Below are positions 33,690-46,192 of a DNA stretch of 64,000 nt, piece by piece (within the stretch, counting starts at the first letter, position 1; every line of letters begins with the position of its first letter). Under the pieces are notes generated by a model that was given only the letters and a program-made list of their open reading frames with translations, had not been told where the DNA came from and did no database searches. Origin of the DNA: Cercis canadensis (Eukaryota; Streptophyta; Magnoliopsida; Fabales; Fabaceae); the NCBI GenBank assembly GCA_003255065.1, contig QAOA01006516.1, forward strand, positions 289,326 to 353,325. Reading direction: 5' to 3'. The translations under genes were made by a program, and so were the position numbers.

Positions 33690-35612
33690 CTAGACAAATG
33701 ATTGGACATAGGAAAAATCCGGAACCTGGTAGAAGGACCCCTTCCGATAAACGAAGAAAACAGACTAGTGGCAAGTGTTCTCACAAGCTCTGGGGAATAG
33801 TGTCTAGATTCTCTCCCATTTGATCTCCCACCTATTATTGTTGAAAGCATCAGAGCTTGTCCAAGATTTTGCAGCAGTAACCAAGAAGATAATCTAGTTT
33901 GGTATGGAAAGAGACAAGGAAACTTTAATCTCTCAAGTGCATACTCTCTAGTAGACCCGGAATCTTTGAATCCCCTTAAACCCAATCCTAGCTGGGTTCG
34001 GAAACTAAATTGCCACATCATAATTCAACATTTCCTTTGGCTGGCCTCCCTAGGAAACCTTCCCTGCAAGGCCCTTTTATCATCCCCACATATCTCCCCT
34101 TCCCTGCTGTGTCCTTTATGCAACTCCCAGCCAGAAACTTGCTTTCATCTTTTTAAAGATTGCACAGCCGTGTCTCCCATTTGGAACAGATTCTATCACT
34201 TGATTGATCCCGACCCAGAAGACTTTCACTCTTGGCTGAAGTCTAATAGCCAAAACCATACTTTATCTTCTTCTGGTATTCCTGTAGGTACTCTCTTTGT
34301 GTATACTTGCTGGAGCATCTGGCTCAACAGGAACAAATGGGTATTTGAGAAACATCCTTTCTCAGTTAACCATACCATTTCTTTGGCTCTAGGCAGAGCC
34401 TCTGAATATTTCTTTCTTAATCCAAATAAACCCCATCTAGTTCAACGCCAAGAAGCCCACATTCAGTGGCAACCTCCACTTCTCAACTGGTTCAAATTAA
34501 ATACGGATGGGTCTGCTAGGACCAATCCGGGTTTGCTGGGTGCAGGGGCATTATTAGAAATCATAGAGGGGAATGGGTTTTTGGTTTCTCCAAAAAGGTG
34601 GGGTATGGTTCCCCAAACCTTGCTGAACTCTGGGCAGTAGCAGAGCGATTAAGCCTTGCAATTCATCTTGGAATTACCAAGCTTTCCATTGAAGTAGATT
34701 CAATGTTTGTTGTAGGCGTTTTGAATGAAATAGGGAATTCTAACCATCACTTTTCCCCTTTGGTTGTCTTATTGCAGGAGATTCCCCATTTTGAATGGCA
34801 TCATGTATTCAGAGAAGCTCTATTGCACCAAAACGCGGTTTCTGGCCATGTACCTGTTTCGGGGACGGCAGCGTGAAACGCGCACTATTCTTATGAAAAG
34901 CAAAAAATTCCTTTTTTTAAATTTTTTTATTTTTCCCTTTCAAAACACACACAAAATGTTCTGATGGGGGCGGTCACTTTGGACGACGTTGTTTTGAGAG
35001 GCTGGTTTTTCACTTAAATGAAACAATGCCATTTCGTGAGAGAGACAAATCCAGACCTTCCGAAACGGCACCGTTTTGCCTGCTGCCCATTTCTCTCCCC
35101 CAACCTGATTTCAAATTAGAAATTGGGGATAGATTTCACCATTTTCACTTTATTTCAACTTTTAGTTCCTCTTCCTTCTTCTCGGTGGTGATGGAAATGA
35201 TGAAATTAATAATATTATAATTTAAATTTTGATTGATAATTTGTATTTTGGATTAATACTTAATACTTGTTAGTTATTACTTATTTACTAAGGATTAATT
35301 TTTAATAGGTGTACCCGTACTCTATTTTTTTGAAAAATTGTCTTACCGGCGTTTCGTACCCGTACAACATAGCAGAGAAGCTAATGGAGGTGCTGATATA
35401 ATGTTAAAGGTTGCCCATGATCTAAATGTATCTTTTGAAACTTTTGATTCCCCCTCCTTTTGTTAGTTCTATTATGTATTTTGATGCCATGGTTAGAATG
35501 CTACCTAGGCTGGTTAGCTCTAGATATGTGGAAGACTTTTCCACTGGATGAATATATTTGAACTAAGGACCTACAGCTCTTATATGAATTCCAGTTTTAC
35601 CCAAAAAAAAAA
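33690..35612 (+). mobile_element. 3' part of an L1-type LINE retrotransposon
   Basis: Degenerate end of a plant non-LTR element. The first part (33700-34200) reads like the zf-RVT domain found after reverse transcriptase (NLVEGPLPINEENRLVASVL; later CPLCNSQPETCFHLF, the C-x2-C...H zinc motif). An RNase H domain follows (FKLNTDGSARTNPGLLGAGA, with the NTDGS catalytic Asp). It continues one frame over from about 34600 (NLAELWAVAERLSLAIHLGI, then IEVDS). There is one in-frame TAG near 33796 and a frameshift near 34600, so it is dead. The RNase H end is split by a 553-bp insertion (34820-35372) and resumes as FREAN...ADIMLKVAHDLNVSF. The element ends in an A run at 35603-35612. The reverse transcriptase and endonuclease are absent (5' truncation). 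Confidence 0.85.
34820..35372. mobile_element. 553-bp DNA-transposon-type insertion in the LINE
   Basis: The insertion lies between two copies of CAGAGAAGCT (34810-34819 and 35373-35382), a 9-10 bp target duplication. Removing it restores the LINE reading frame across the site. Its ends share the words CAAAACGC and GAAACGCC on opposite strands, but long inverted repeats are missing. The inside is non-coding and contains ACGGCACCGTTTTGCC near 35064. Size and target duplication suit a non-autonomous Mutator- or hAT-type element; the family is unresolved. Confidence 0.7.
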
Positions 35613-36318
35613 TCCAGGTCCCTTAGGTTCAACGAGTTTAAGCCGACAGGAAGCCCTTCAAAATCTTACAAATCACATAGATGATTAGAGAAATTGTTTA
35701 CAGTAGAAGCATATGCAACGCGGCTCACCCTACAGTACAAAGTGAAAATCACTCCGCCACTTTACACGTCTTCAATCCCAAGTAATTTTCTTCATACAAC
35801 TCCTACATGCATATCGTTTGTATTCTTTAACAAACCTCTCATGGTAAAAATAAAACTACCTATGAATTCTCCTCGCTTTTTTTGGGTCATTCAAGGCTAT
35901 TAATTCCGAGAAAAATTTTCAAATAAAAAATATTTAACGTGCATCCTCTTAATGGCAATTGGCCAAGCCTTCTGTCTTGCATTAGTGAATCCACTAACCA
36001 ACAAAGCTCACTAAGGTTTACCTTTGTGCATGTTTTACTAGTTACTAGTTATAAAGCAGGCAAAAGAAATGTAAATGGGCATATATTCCATGCACCAATG
36101 AGCTTGATGTCACTGACAGAAGTGGCAAGAAAACCACAAAGAGAAAGCTGAGTCATTGCTTATTATTTATCAATCAAAACTACATCTCTGTACTTGCCTG
36201 TGTAAAAGGGAGAAAATTCCTTCTCAATGGAAAACAAACATACTGCCTCAATAAGAGGAAATCTATCTGTACAATCAGATTTAGTGCAGCACAAATATAA
36301 TGCTTCCTTTCTTAACAA
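35613..36318. other. Spacer between LINE and CURT1D-like gene
   Basis: No gene seen. The right part is the 3' untranslated region and downstream flank of the minus-strand CURT1D-like gene. Confidence 0.5.
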
Positions 36319-39211
36319 TTAATCATCTTCGTCCGAACCAAGTACTTGTTCCTTGAGTTCCTCTATTTTAGCAGCCAGCTCATCCCTATTTTGCTGCAAG
36401 TCAATATATTCAATTAATCTAGGTACCCAAGACATGAAAGATCAACCCAAAAAAACATAAAAATATGTACCTTGAAAAGCAGATAACGGGAGGTGAACCA
36501 TAACGTATATGCAAGGCCCACAACCTCCAGAAATTTGGGAAACTTATGCCACAAGAATGAAAACATATGTCAGCATTTAAAAAGTAGTTTTTAATTTAAA
36601 ATTTAACATGAGTTAAACTTAATACCCACCAATGGGATAGAATCAATAGCACTAACAACAGCTGACGTAAACCACAGAGCAGCTATGGCACCACCACCAT
36701 ATAAGAGAATGGAAGTTGTGTCATCTGTGTCAAACTGAGAGAGAGGGAGAGAGGGGGAGAGGTTAGCAAAAGAGAGAGACCATAGGATTTAAACTCAACA
36801 GTACTGAATCAATAATGCATTGCCAAAGAAGACTGGTAGTCAGTTTCAGCCAGTAACGACGTCATTTAAAACAGCTCTGTTATGCCACTTTAATTCAGAG
36901 ACATTCAAATCCTAAGTAAAGAAAGAAAAAGCAAGCATAACCAACACGCCAATATCACCCAAGGATCACTAAAGATTGAAAGTCTAAAATTTAATATCAA
37001 AAGAGTTTGACAAGATTTGGTAAAATACACAAGCTGAATGACTTAAAAAACAAAGATGAAGTAAAACCCTTAAAGCAGTAAATGATTTCAAGGAGGAAGG
37101 AAGAAAACAAAAGGAAAAATAAGTGAAGCAATGTTGAATTGAGTTTGACAAGATTTGGTAAAACACACCAGCTGAATGACTTGGAAAAAACAAAGATGAA
37201 GTAAACCCCTGAAGGGAGTAAATGATTTCAAGGAGGGAGGAAGGAATAAAACAAAGGAAAACTAAGCAAAGCAATGTTGAGTTGAGTTGCTCAGGTAACC
37301 GCTCAGGTTCGGCATGATTGCCGAAGTCTCATCAAGCATTCTATGAATGCTATCAATTACCTTTAGTGTCATCATAGCAACTCAACTTGGAAATATATTT
37401 AACTCTATATCAGTAAATAGTAATTCAATAATTCATTTTTTTTCTGGCCAAACACATCGTATGCTCCTGGAGAGATAAGAAGATAAAAACAGAGAGAAAG
37501 AATATGAAATTATGACCACAACATAGGAGTAGATAACTATCCCCTCTTGTGAGTTGTGATACCAGTTTAAAATGTATCTTAATGCATTCAATGGCCTCCC
37601 AGGAAAAAGGAAGGAAGCTTATTTACTTGAAAGTCTACAATGTCCATCAAAGGAAGCATCCAGCGCACCAAGTGAGTATAAGGACTTAAAAGTCTTTTTG
37701 CAAACAACTAAGTGAGAAAAAGGAATAAGATCAAGCCATAGGTTGCATAACCCCAGCAAGAATAGGATTTGTAAAGCCATTCATGGATGCAATACTAAAA
37801 ATCTTAAAAAGAAAGAGGGGGGATGGGGGAGGGGGGAGTGAAGCACCAAAAAGAAAGTAAGACCCAACACTCACAAACCAAAATAGGGGCTTACATGTAC
37901 ATGCATGCAAATGCTTGACACATTTTATCAACCAATTCCAATGTACAAGATAAAATAATAAATAAAAACTAGAGGAGAAGCTCTACGATGATATACCACA
38001 AGTATTCCTCCTAAAAATTAATGCAATAAATCACTCCAAGCAGATAGAATTTATAGAAAGCACCAAACTTGATACTACACAACTTAAAAACATTAAACAA
38101 CAAGAAAAAAAGGTAGTTATATAAAACCTTTATATTAAGATTATCCAAGAAACCAAATAGCTGCAGTTGCTCATCCACAGATGACTCATCTTTCGTTTCT
38201 TCAGATGCCACAGTTTCATTGAATGCCTTCTTATCAGTTGTTGTAACATCCTCCAGGATTATCGCACCATCACGTTTCTCATCCAGTTTTTTGTCAATAT
38301 ACCAACTTGGCCCGCCAGGTGTTTCTTCAGATGTTGTAGCCCTTGGTAGCAGATTACTCAAGTAAATTGGTCCTGCCAAGAGAAAAAAACAAGACATGTA
38401 CTTTATTTTTCCTTTCATCATTCCTCTAGATTTAAAAGACAGTTGCAGCGTTGAATCACAGCAATCCTATTTACGCCAGAAGCGTAGTTAACAGAGGGAT
38501 AACAGCCAAATATAAATCCTGTTCCTCCACAAGCAAAGCATGATACCTTCCCGCTTCAAGTGTGTGTAAAGAGTCATAAGACTACTATTTAATCTGCTGA
38601 AACGTTCCTAACAATGTACTAATTGTACGGGTCTTACTCCTTTTCAAGGTAAAAATAGTGAGGTTTTGTGATTTCTCTTCCATCCTATGTAGCTTTTCCC
38701 CTTTTGCCCAGCAATTATTTAAGTTAAAACAGTAAATAAATCTTCTAACATAAAAGCTTTGAGATTCAGATATGCAGAACGACAACCATATTAATAAGCT
38801 GGATATGCTCATGGCATCTACCCATACCCTTATACTGTAGAGAAGTAGTGAGCAAAAATGCGTTTTTTGGAGCCACTTGAAACTTTTACATTCATATCAG
38901 CTAGAAAAATAAGGAAAGGCCTCTCCTTCAATAGCCCCCCAAAATGAGCAAATGAACATGAAATAGTAAAAAAAGAGCACAAAAATACGGCAAAAGAAAA
39001 AAAAAAACAGAACCTAGATTTTGGTTTCGATCGGATACCGAATGTAAGGGTTGGAGAACGTACGAGATAGCAGGCCGGCGGTGCGAGTGATTGGGATTTG
39101 TCGGAGACAAATAGAGGGTTTAGGGAGAAGATGGGAGTGAGAAGGAGTAGAGGCCAAGAGTGGATGGTGATTGGGAAATTTGGGGATAGCCTTCAGCGTA
39201 CACAGCTCCAT
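36319..39211 (-). CDS. CURT1D: CURVATURE THYLAKOID 1D-like chloroplast protein
   Basis: Membrane-bending protein of the CURT1/CAAD family that shapes grana margins in the thylakoid. Five exons: 39039-39211, 38128-38356, 36630-36734, 36471-36542, 36319-36393. They total 654 nt, 217 residues. The N-terminal 50-60 residues are rich in Ser, Pro, His and Arg with few acids, a typical chloroplast transit peptide. An acidic linker follows (ETKDESSVDEQLQLFGFLDN). The CAAD domain has two hydrophobic segments: ILLYGGGAIAALWFTSAVVS and FPKFLEVVGLAYTLWF. The conserved IDSIPLFPK turn lies between them, and the C-terminal amphipathic helix is RDELAAKIEELKEQV. The acceptor of exon 2 (CTTGAG) is unusual but is the one that keeps frame. 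CURT1D is the best match from memory; CURT1A-C are shorter in the linker. Confidence 0.85.
37003..37278 (+). repeat. Tandem duplication of 138 bp in CURT1D intron 2
   Basis: GAGTTTGACAAGATTTGGTA begins at 37003 and again at 37141. The two 138-bp copies agree over most of their length with about 10-15% differences, and no N lies between them, so this is a true old tandem duplication inside the 1.4-kb intron 36735-38127. Confidence 0.85.
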
Positions 39212-39225
39212 TTTCAGAAGCTGGA

Positions 39226-39590
39226 AGACTAGTGAGTGAGGGCAAGTAGAGAAGGAAGGGGTGGCCTCTCACGCCCTTATATATCTGTGGTCTCTAGGGT
39301 TTCCTGGTTTTCCCCCCTTTCCGAGACCTCGCCCGTTTTCTTCCAGAATAAAATGAAGCGCTTGATTAACAAATTTAATGGGGGAATATCACCGAATTTT
39401 CTAGAATNAGACTAGTGAGTGAGGGCAAGTAGAGAAGGAATGGGTGGCCTCTCACGCCCTTATATATCTGTGGTCTCTAGGGTTTCCTGGTTTTCCCCCC
39501 TTTCCGAGACCTCGCCCGTTTTCTTCCAGAATAAAATGAAGCGCTTGATTAACAAATTTAATGGGGGAATATCACCGAATTTTCTAGAAT
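39226..39590 (-). repeat. 182-bp direct duplication over the CURT1D promoter, with N between copies
   Basis: Bases 39226-39407 and 39409-39590 are almost identical (AAGGGG versus AATGGG is the clear difference). They are joined by a single N at 39408. The unit begins 15 bp upstream of the CURT1D ATG and contains its leader and TATA box. The N at the join suggests an unmerged contig overlap rather than a real doubled promoter. Confidence 0.9.
39278..39285 (-). promoter_or_regulatory. Putative TATA box of the CURT1D-like gene
   Basis: The minus strand reads ATATATAAGGGC, about 70 bp before the ATG at 39211. The same box recurs at about 39461-39468 in the second copy of the duplication. Confidence 0.5.
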
Positions 39591-42500
39591 CAAAATAATT
39601 GGTTTATTTTATCAAACATGTAATTTTTATTTTTTTTATGTTTATTAGATAATTCTAAGGGGAAAAAGTATGTTTCTTTATTAGTTTTTAAGGGCCATTA
39701 GTATTAGGTTAGTATGTGTGATACAGATATTTTGATAGTTATATATAAAAAGTATAAAAAAAAAAAAAAAAAACTTTGAACTTTCTGGGCCTCCTATACC
39801 TACTCGTAGGAGTCTAGGCCTGCAATGTTCTACTCGTCAGTAATATGGGCTTACACGATTCTAGCCCAAAAACAATGGGCTTCAGATTGGATGGAGAGGA
39901 AATGTCTCGTCTTTAAATTTAATTCAAATTCAAATGGAGTGAGATTTTAGACGTATTTTTCAATGAACAAAACAAAAATAATAATTAATTAATTAAAAGA
40001 ATTTTCACAAAGAGAAAAGGAAAAAAAGATAGGAGGGAACCATTCTGTCTCTCCTGTTCCCTTCATCTCCCAAAATTTGTAGACTTTAACTTTACTTCAC
40101 TTTTGCCTCAATTTCCAAATAATGGAATAGAATATCTCTTCCTTTCCCTCATCAAACATCTCAAAAAAGGGAACTATTTCCTTGTCCTTCATATTTTTTC
40201 CCTTCCCTTTATAAACCATTGATTCATCTATCCTCAAATCAAAACCCCTAAACATAGCTTCACATTCTTGATAGACACAGATTGGAGCTAACCTTTATTT
40301 TTTGGTAATTTCTGTAACTACCCTTTAGTGATGAGTGATGAGTGAGAATGAATTCCCATTTCCCGCTCTTAACAAATAACAATGATCTGTAGGAGAACTT
40401 TGTTTCCTGGCAGTGGGACACTTTAGAATCGCCAACACCAAGGCAGAGACCTCATCATTTTCACTAAGAACTCTAAGCAACTCAACTACCGAGATATAGA
40501 TTACTGAAACCCACATCGATCATTGATGTAATGTGACCAAACCTCTTTTTATTCAATGTTCAAACTTCAAACCATTTACACTCCTCTAGCGGGAAGGAAT
40601 CAAAGTTCAATTGTCAACAACCCCATATGCGCTTCTCTCAAAACCAAATTGATCATTCATATTAATTACAACCTACAAAAGCTTTACCTCATTCAAGGAC
40701 AATTACACATCCTTCATCATTTAACATTGTAATGCTTGCTTAGGTTAGATATTTGCAATTTATAATTCACAAGTGTCGCGAGGCAGCATAAATGTGCAAA
40801 GGCATGGAGATTCACATTGGTTATGGAGTTGCAGGAGCTATGACTTATTTCCTGCCTGCTTTATTAGCACCTCATTACTTTACTGTTTACGTGGGTGTAC
40901 AGAAGGAAGCAGTGTGGAGAGATTGGATCTAAAACGAGTGTTTTTATGTGTTTGAACATAGTAAGTATATATAAAAAATATCTAGGAAAGCACCAAATAA
41001 GGGTGCAATTAAAATTGATAATACACGTGATTTGTGACATGTGGTAAAAGTGTTGTACATTTGGTCCTATGGGGAATTTTTGGGAGACAACCCCATACAA
41101 GAGGTGGATGGAAAGGTAAGAGTATCTTATGAGAAGAGGAGAAAAAGAGGGAGCATCTCTAGGTAAACTAAAGGGTTAGAAATTTGTGTTGCCAAAGTTT
41201 TAAAAGATGCAGGAGCATCCATCTTTTACTTAACCCTTTAGATTTCCTCTTCAAACTATTCTTCATGAAAGGTGGATTAGATTAAATATATACAAAGTAG
41301 GAATCAGATTCAACTTTTACGTTATCAATTGCCCATTGCCATAAATCTGGTTTAATAAATTCAATTGCAAATTATCAACTCCACTTAAATAAACATTTAT
41401 GTGCAATTTGCTAACAATGTATTCCTACAGGCAATTGAATATAATCCTACATTTATGTGCAATGTACAAATCTCAAAATAATAAGAAGAGAAACACAAGG
41501 ATTTTACATGGATTAATGGAGGGACAAACAAATCACTTAAATTTTGTTAATTAAAATTAGATAATTCATATGTTATTATGGAGAATGGAGAATGGAGAAT
41601 GGAGAGAGAGAGAGAGAAAGGGGTGACAAGACAAATAATGAATTGTCAAATGTATATAATAGGGAGATTCATTTAATGGGCTGGAAATGAATTACAAGAG
41701 TGCCTTAGTTTCCATTGGCCATGATTGCGTGGAGGTGGCATATACAATTACATATCTCATGGGGGCATTATGCTTTGGTGAAAGGTACATTCCGTGGTGG
41801 TGAGACAACTGGCATACAAGATACATTTTAGGCCCCTCTTCTTTCGTCAAGTCAAATTTAGCTATCATTGAAAAAGTGAAGATTCCAATCATTTTATTTT
41901 TTCTCCTAATTTTTCAGCAATTCAAGTAAAATGCCAAATTAGAATTTGATTCAATTGAAAGAATGGAAAGGGGACAAGTTCTCTGCCTCTTTCTTTTTAT
42001 TATCATTGTAACCATACTTAATTATATATAAATTGTATAATTAATAACATTTAAATTTAACTAATCTCAATAAAATTAATTTTAGTCAGATGTATAATTT
42101 TGTATAATTTATATCCATCTGTATAAGATTTTATGATGGAACATAGAAAATAAGTGACGCACATTGTGCCATATAATACTTAACACTAATGCATATATTT
42201 TAAAGTATGCACCTTAAACAGAACTAAAATTCATCGGAGACTTTGGGTTATAAATTATTAAATTGNTTATTGGAGACTTTGGGTTATAAATTATTAAATT
42301 ACATAGGGAGTAACTTTTTTTCCCTTATTTTATTGAGGTCTAAATATATAACTTGTATATAGAATACTCAATTATTAACGGTTTTTCTTCCTTTATTTTT
42401 TTCTCTCCCTCTCTGTCTCAAGTCCTTAACAGGGAGTTACAAATGTATTGAAAGTTTTGACTTGCTTAATATTTAATAAGGATGTACTTGTGGTTATCCT

Positions 42501-44120
42501 TATAATCAGTGGCCAATAATGCAATATATGGCAATCTAAGGGGGTGAAGGTAAAAACTAACGGGCCCACGGGATCATACTTTTGTTTTGTATGTTACAGG
42601 ACTGTTTGCTCAAATTAAAAAGCAATATCTTTCGTGGAATCGTCCTAGTTACATCATCAATGGTGATACGCATTAAGTCATGAGACGAAGCTCCTAAGCT
42701 ATGAGCAAACAACTCGAAACCCCACTATGTACCTACAAAAATTATAAGCGATTGTGGTATGCTTATAAATCATGTATTTGAATTTAAAAATAAAAATAAA
42801 ATTACAAACCATTAATCTTAGATATTTTTCCTCCCTATCACTCTTTAATAATAAATTTTGTATTCGTCATAGTTCCAAAAATCAAATAAAAAATATTCTT
42901 CTCCCACACAACACACCCCGAATTTCTTTCTTCTATTCCTTTTTTGTTTTTTTCCTTGGCTTAATACCCTAATCCAAATATTATATCATATAATACGAAC
43001 AACAATCTCCTAATATTTTGCTGCATATTTTTCTCACACATTGGCTTGAATAGTGACGTTTTCAATCATCATTTATAAGGAAACAAAGGGAAATGAAGAT
43101 CGTAACCAAAATTCAGATAATTAAATAATTTTTGTTGTAGTGTTGCATTAGAAAAAATAACACAATATCATATTATAATTCACTTTTTTTTTTATTTGCT
43201 AAGCAAATACAATTAACATGTTTGCTTCTAGTGCAATATATTAATATACAAACAATATCATAATTATGAGCCCAAACAATAGTTCAAGTGATATGTACCT
43301 AGTTTTAAAGGTTAGAGAAGTTTTCAAGATTTAGAATCAAATTTTAGTGTGTCTGTTTTGATGATTGTAGTGTTATTATTGTAGTATTATTAATAACTTA
43401 AATATAAGCTTTTTCCATATAAGAATTTCTTAAAAATATATACAAATATACATTATAATATAATTTTTTACTATAAACTATATTATATGGCATTGTTTAT
43501 TCCCTCTTAAAATATTTTTTAAACTTATTAGAAACTATTAAGTAGGAGATAACTTATTTCTTTCGATAATCTCATCTCCACTTAATTTGAATGGGATTTG
43601 AAAACATAACCTCCGTGATAAAACACCCTTAGAGGAATGATAACTAGATTTGCTAATATACTTATTTTGCTCTTAGAAAGAAAAGGTAAAAGCATTAAAA
43701 AAACAAAGATAACTTTTTTATTTTTATTTTCCAGTGGGTACATATAATTTTTTGGGTGACTTTCTGATTATAACAAAATTATAATTGTATTATAACCAAC
43801 AAAAAACCTTTTTGGCATTTTATTTTCTTTCTTTTATGGTTATGTTAGGCAGCATTGCAGCTGCACAGCTTTCTTCCCCTATCTCTCCTTTTACCCTAAT
43901 AAAAGCATATGCCCGCTCTACATAAAGCTCGTCTCTTTCATTAGTCTCCCTTCCATCCACTGCCCTTCACACTTCTCCACACTCTTTCCCTCACTATAAT
44001 GACCTAATGGGTTTATCATTTGATCAATAAAGCTCCATAATTTATCACTTCTAATCCATCCGTTACGGCACTAATTTGATGAGGTTCCGTTGGGATTTAT
44101 AGCCATTGCAAGGTATTTCA
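39591..44120. other. Long intergenic region before the cyclin gene
   Basis: AT-rich, with no supported gene. It includes an A run at about 39758-39774 and a GGAGAAT/GAGA simple repeat at 41580-41618. A 30-bp direct repeat around an N (42236-42301) is listed separately. A minus-strand open frame at 40325-40516 is too short and unsupported to call. The pyrimidine-rich stretch 43870-44000 is probably the cyclin promoter and leader. Confidence 0.5.
42236..42301 (+). repeat. 30-bp direct repeat around a single N
   Basis: GGAGACTTTGGGTTATAAAT and the ten bases after it occur at 42236-42265 and again at 42272-42301, with an N at 42266. As at 20271 and 39408, this looks like a contig end overlap left in the assembly. 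Confidence 0.75.
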
Positions 44121-46192
44121 ATGGCAGAAAGTTTTGACCGTGCGACGTCAAGCCTTCTGTGTTCGGAGAACAGCAATACCTGCTTTGGTGATTTCGAATG
44201 TAATGCCCCAACTGAGTCTGGAATTTCCCCTCTATGGAACCCACAAAACATTAACGCTAACCATCGTTGTCCGAGTTCGGGCAGCCATGGATCGGAACCC
44301 TTTATGGGTTTTCCGGTACAGAGTGAAGAAAGAGTCAGTGTAATGATTGAGAGGGAGAGAGAACATTTGCCCAGAGATGATTACCTGAAGAGGCTGCGTA
44401 GTGGGGAGTTGGACTTGAGTGTTAGGAGAGAGGCTCTTGATTGGATTTGGAAGGTTGGTTAACTAGTCTCTCAAATGGGGTTGTGGATTTTTGCTTGGTT
44501 GATTCATCGACAATTCCTGAACCCGAAGTTCCCCTTTCATTCAGAAAAAAAAATTATCCCCAAAAGATCACTTTTTTATTGGTATTGATTCTTAACTTGG
44601 TAGTTCCAAGTATTTCTAACGGGACTTTGGTCATCGAAAAGAATTTGTTTTTAATTTTGGTGTTCTATTTTCTATGTCTGACTCTCTTATTGGATTTCAA
44701 TTGGCTTCTGCAGTGAATTTTCTCTGTTTCCTTATAAATTTGGAAGTTTGTAATGGAGAAGTGGTACTAACTTTTATACCTTAATTGGTTTTGCGGCAAA
44801 TTGTTGACGTTCTAAATTGATTTGGATTTTCTTTCTTCGTTTGCTTCTCAGTTCTTTCATTTATATTTGAATTTTGTGAAATGTTCGTTGTTTCTGGTTG
44901 AAGCTGCGTGATGAATGGAAGTCTCTGGTTTTGAATTGGCCACTTCTGTAAGTGACTTTAGTTTGTGTAATGTGATCCACAGGCTCATGCTTATTATGGC
45001 TTTGGACCGTTGAGCTTGTGTCTATCCATGAGCTACTTGGATCGCTTCCTATCGATATATGAATTACCTGTAAGATCACATATCTAACCTAAGCATACTT
45101 ATGTTTCACTAGGTTTTAGTTTGTGTGATCTCTGTCTTGCTTGTTTATTTGGTTTTGTTGACATCTTCTCATGGTCTATATAGAGAGGTAAAGCTTGGAC
45201 TGTGCAATTGTTAGCTGTAGCTTGTTTGTCAATAGCAGCTAAAATGGAGGAGACTAAAGTGCCTCAATCTGTAGATTTACAGGTAGCAACTCATACAATC
45301 TTTTAAGGTTGTCAAATATGCTTTAGTATATTTCATCCCCTCTTATTGTCTCACTGATATTGGTAATGGGCAGGTGGGAGAACCAAAATTCGTATTTGAG
45401 GCTAAAACCATACAAAGAATGGAGCTTCTAGTGTTAAACACATTGAGATGGCAAATGCTAGCTTTAACTCCTTGTTCCTTCATAGACTACTTCCTCAGAA
45501 AAATCAACCATGAGCAACATCCAACCGAGTCATCCATTTCTAGATCAGTACAGCTCATACTTAGCACAACCAGAGGTATTCCTTTACTCTGTTTGCATGT
45601 CTATTCTTATTGTACTTTATTGTTCTTGGGGAGTAATGAGTTTGAGCAATGCTTGTTGGGAAATCAATGCAGGTGTTGACTTCTTGGAATTCAGGCCTTC
45701 TGAAATTGCTGCAGCAGTCGCAATTTCAGTTTCAGGGGAACTGCAAGCAATTGAGATTGATAAGGACATATCTTGTTTCATGATTGTAGAAAAGGTAAAA
45801 TTGTAGTTCCCACAAAATAAACTGCGGGAGAGGACAAATTTGCTTTTGTCTCTTGCAGAAGAAATATTGGTGTTTGATCATCTTCCCTATGTGGGTTTTT
45901 TGTTTTTTTGTTTTTTTGAATTTTGAGTCATGAGATTTTCATTTTGCAGGAGAGAGTTCTCAAATGTCTTGAACTGGTCAGAGATTTGTCATTGGTTTGT
46001 GTTTCTGGTAATTTGGGCAGTAACTCAATGCCATTGGTGCCCCAAAGCCCTCTTGGGGTGTTGGATGCTGCATGCTTGAGCTATAAAAGTGATGAATTAA
46101 CAGTTGGGTCATGTCCAAATTCTTCTCATAATAGTCCAATTACTAAGAGAAGCAAATCAGAGATACCTTCTGATATGACTTCCAAGTCATGA
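44121..46192 (+). CDS. D-type cyclin, CYCD2/CYCD4 group
   Basis: Regulatory subunit of CDKA that drives the G1-to-S transition by phosphorylating the retinoblastoma-related protein. Six exons: 44121-44453, 44983-45069, 45184-45282, 45374-45575, 45673-45794, 45950-46192. They total 1,086 nt, 361 residues. The retinoblastoma-binding LxCxE motif is present at residues 12-16 (LLCSE). The cyclin N box spans the first three exons ([51 protein letters not shown]). The C box includes [20 protein letters not shown] and FRPSEIAAA. The C-terminal tail ([20 protein letters not shown], then CPNSSHNSP) is characteristic of the CYCD2/4 branch. Intron positions and length are normal for the family. Start chosen because the LxCxE motif must lie near the N-terminus. 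Confidence 0.95.

Noticed and set aside
40325-40516. 63-codon minus-strand ORF
   Set aside because: It has plausible codon content but no recognised family, no linked exons and a short length. I left it as intergenic.
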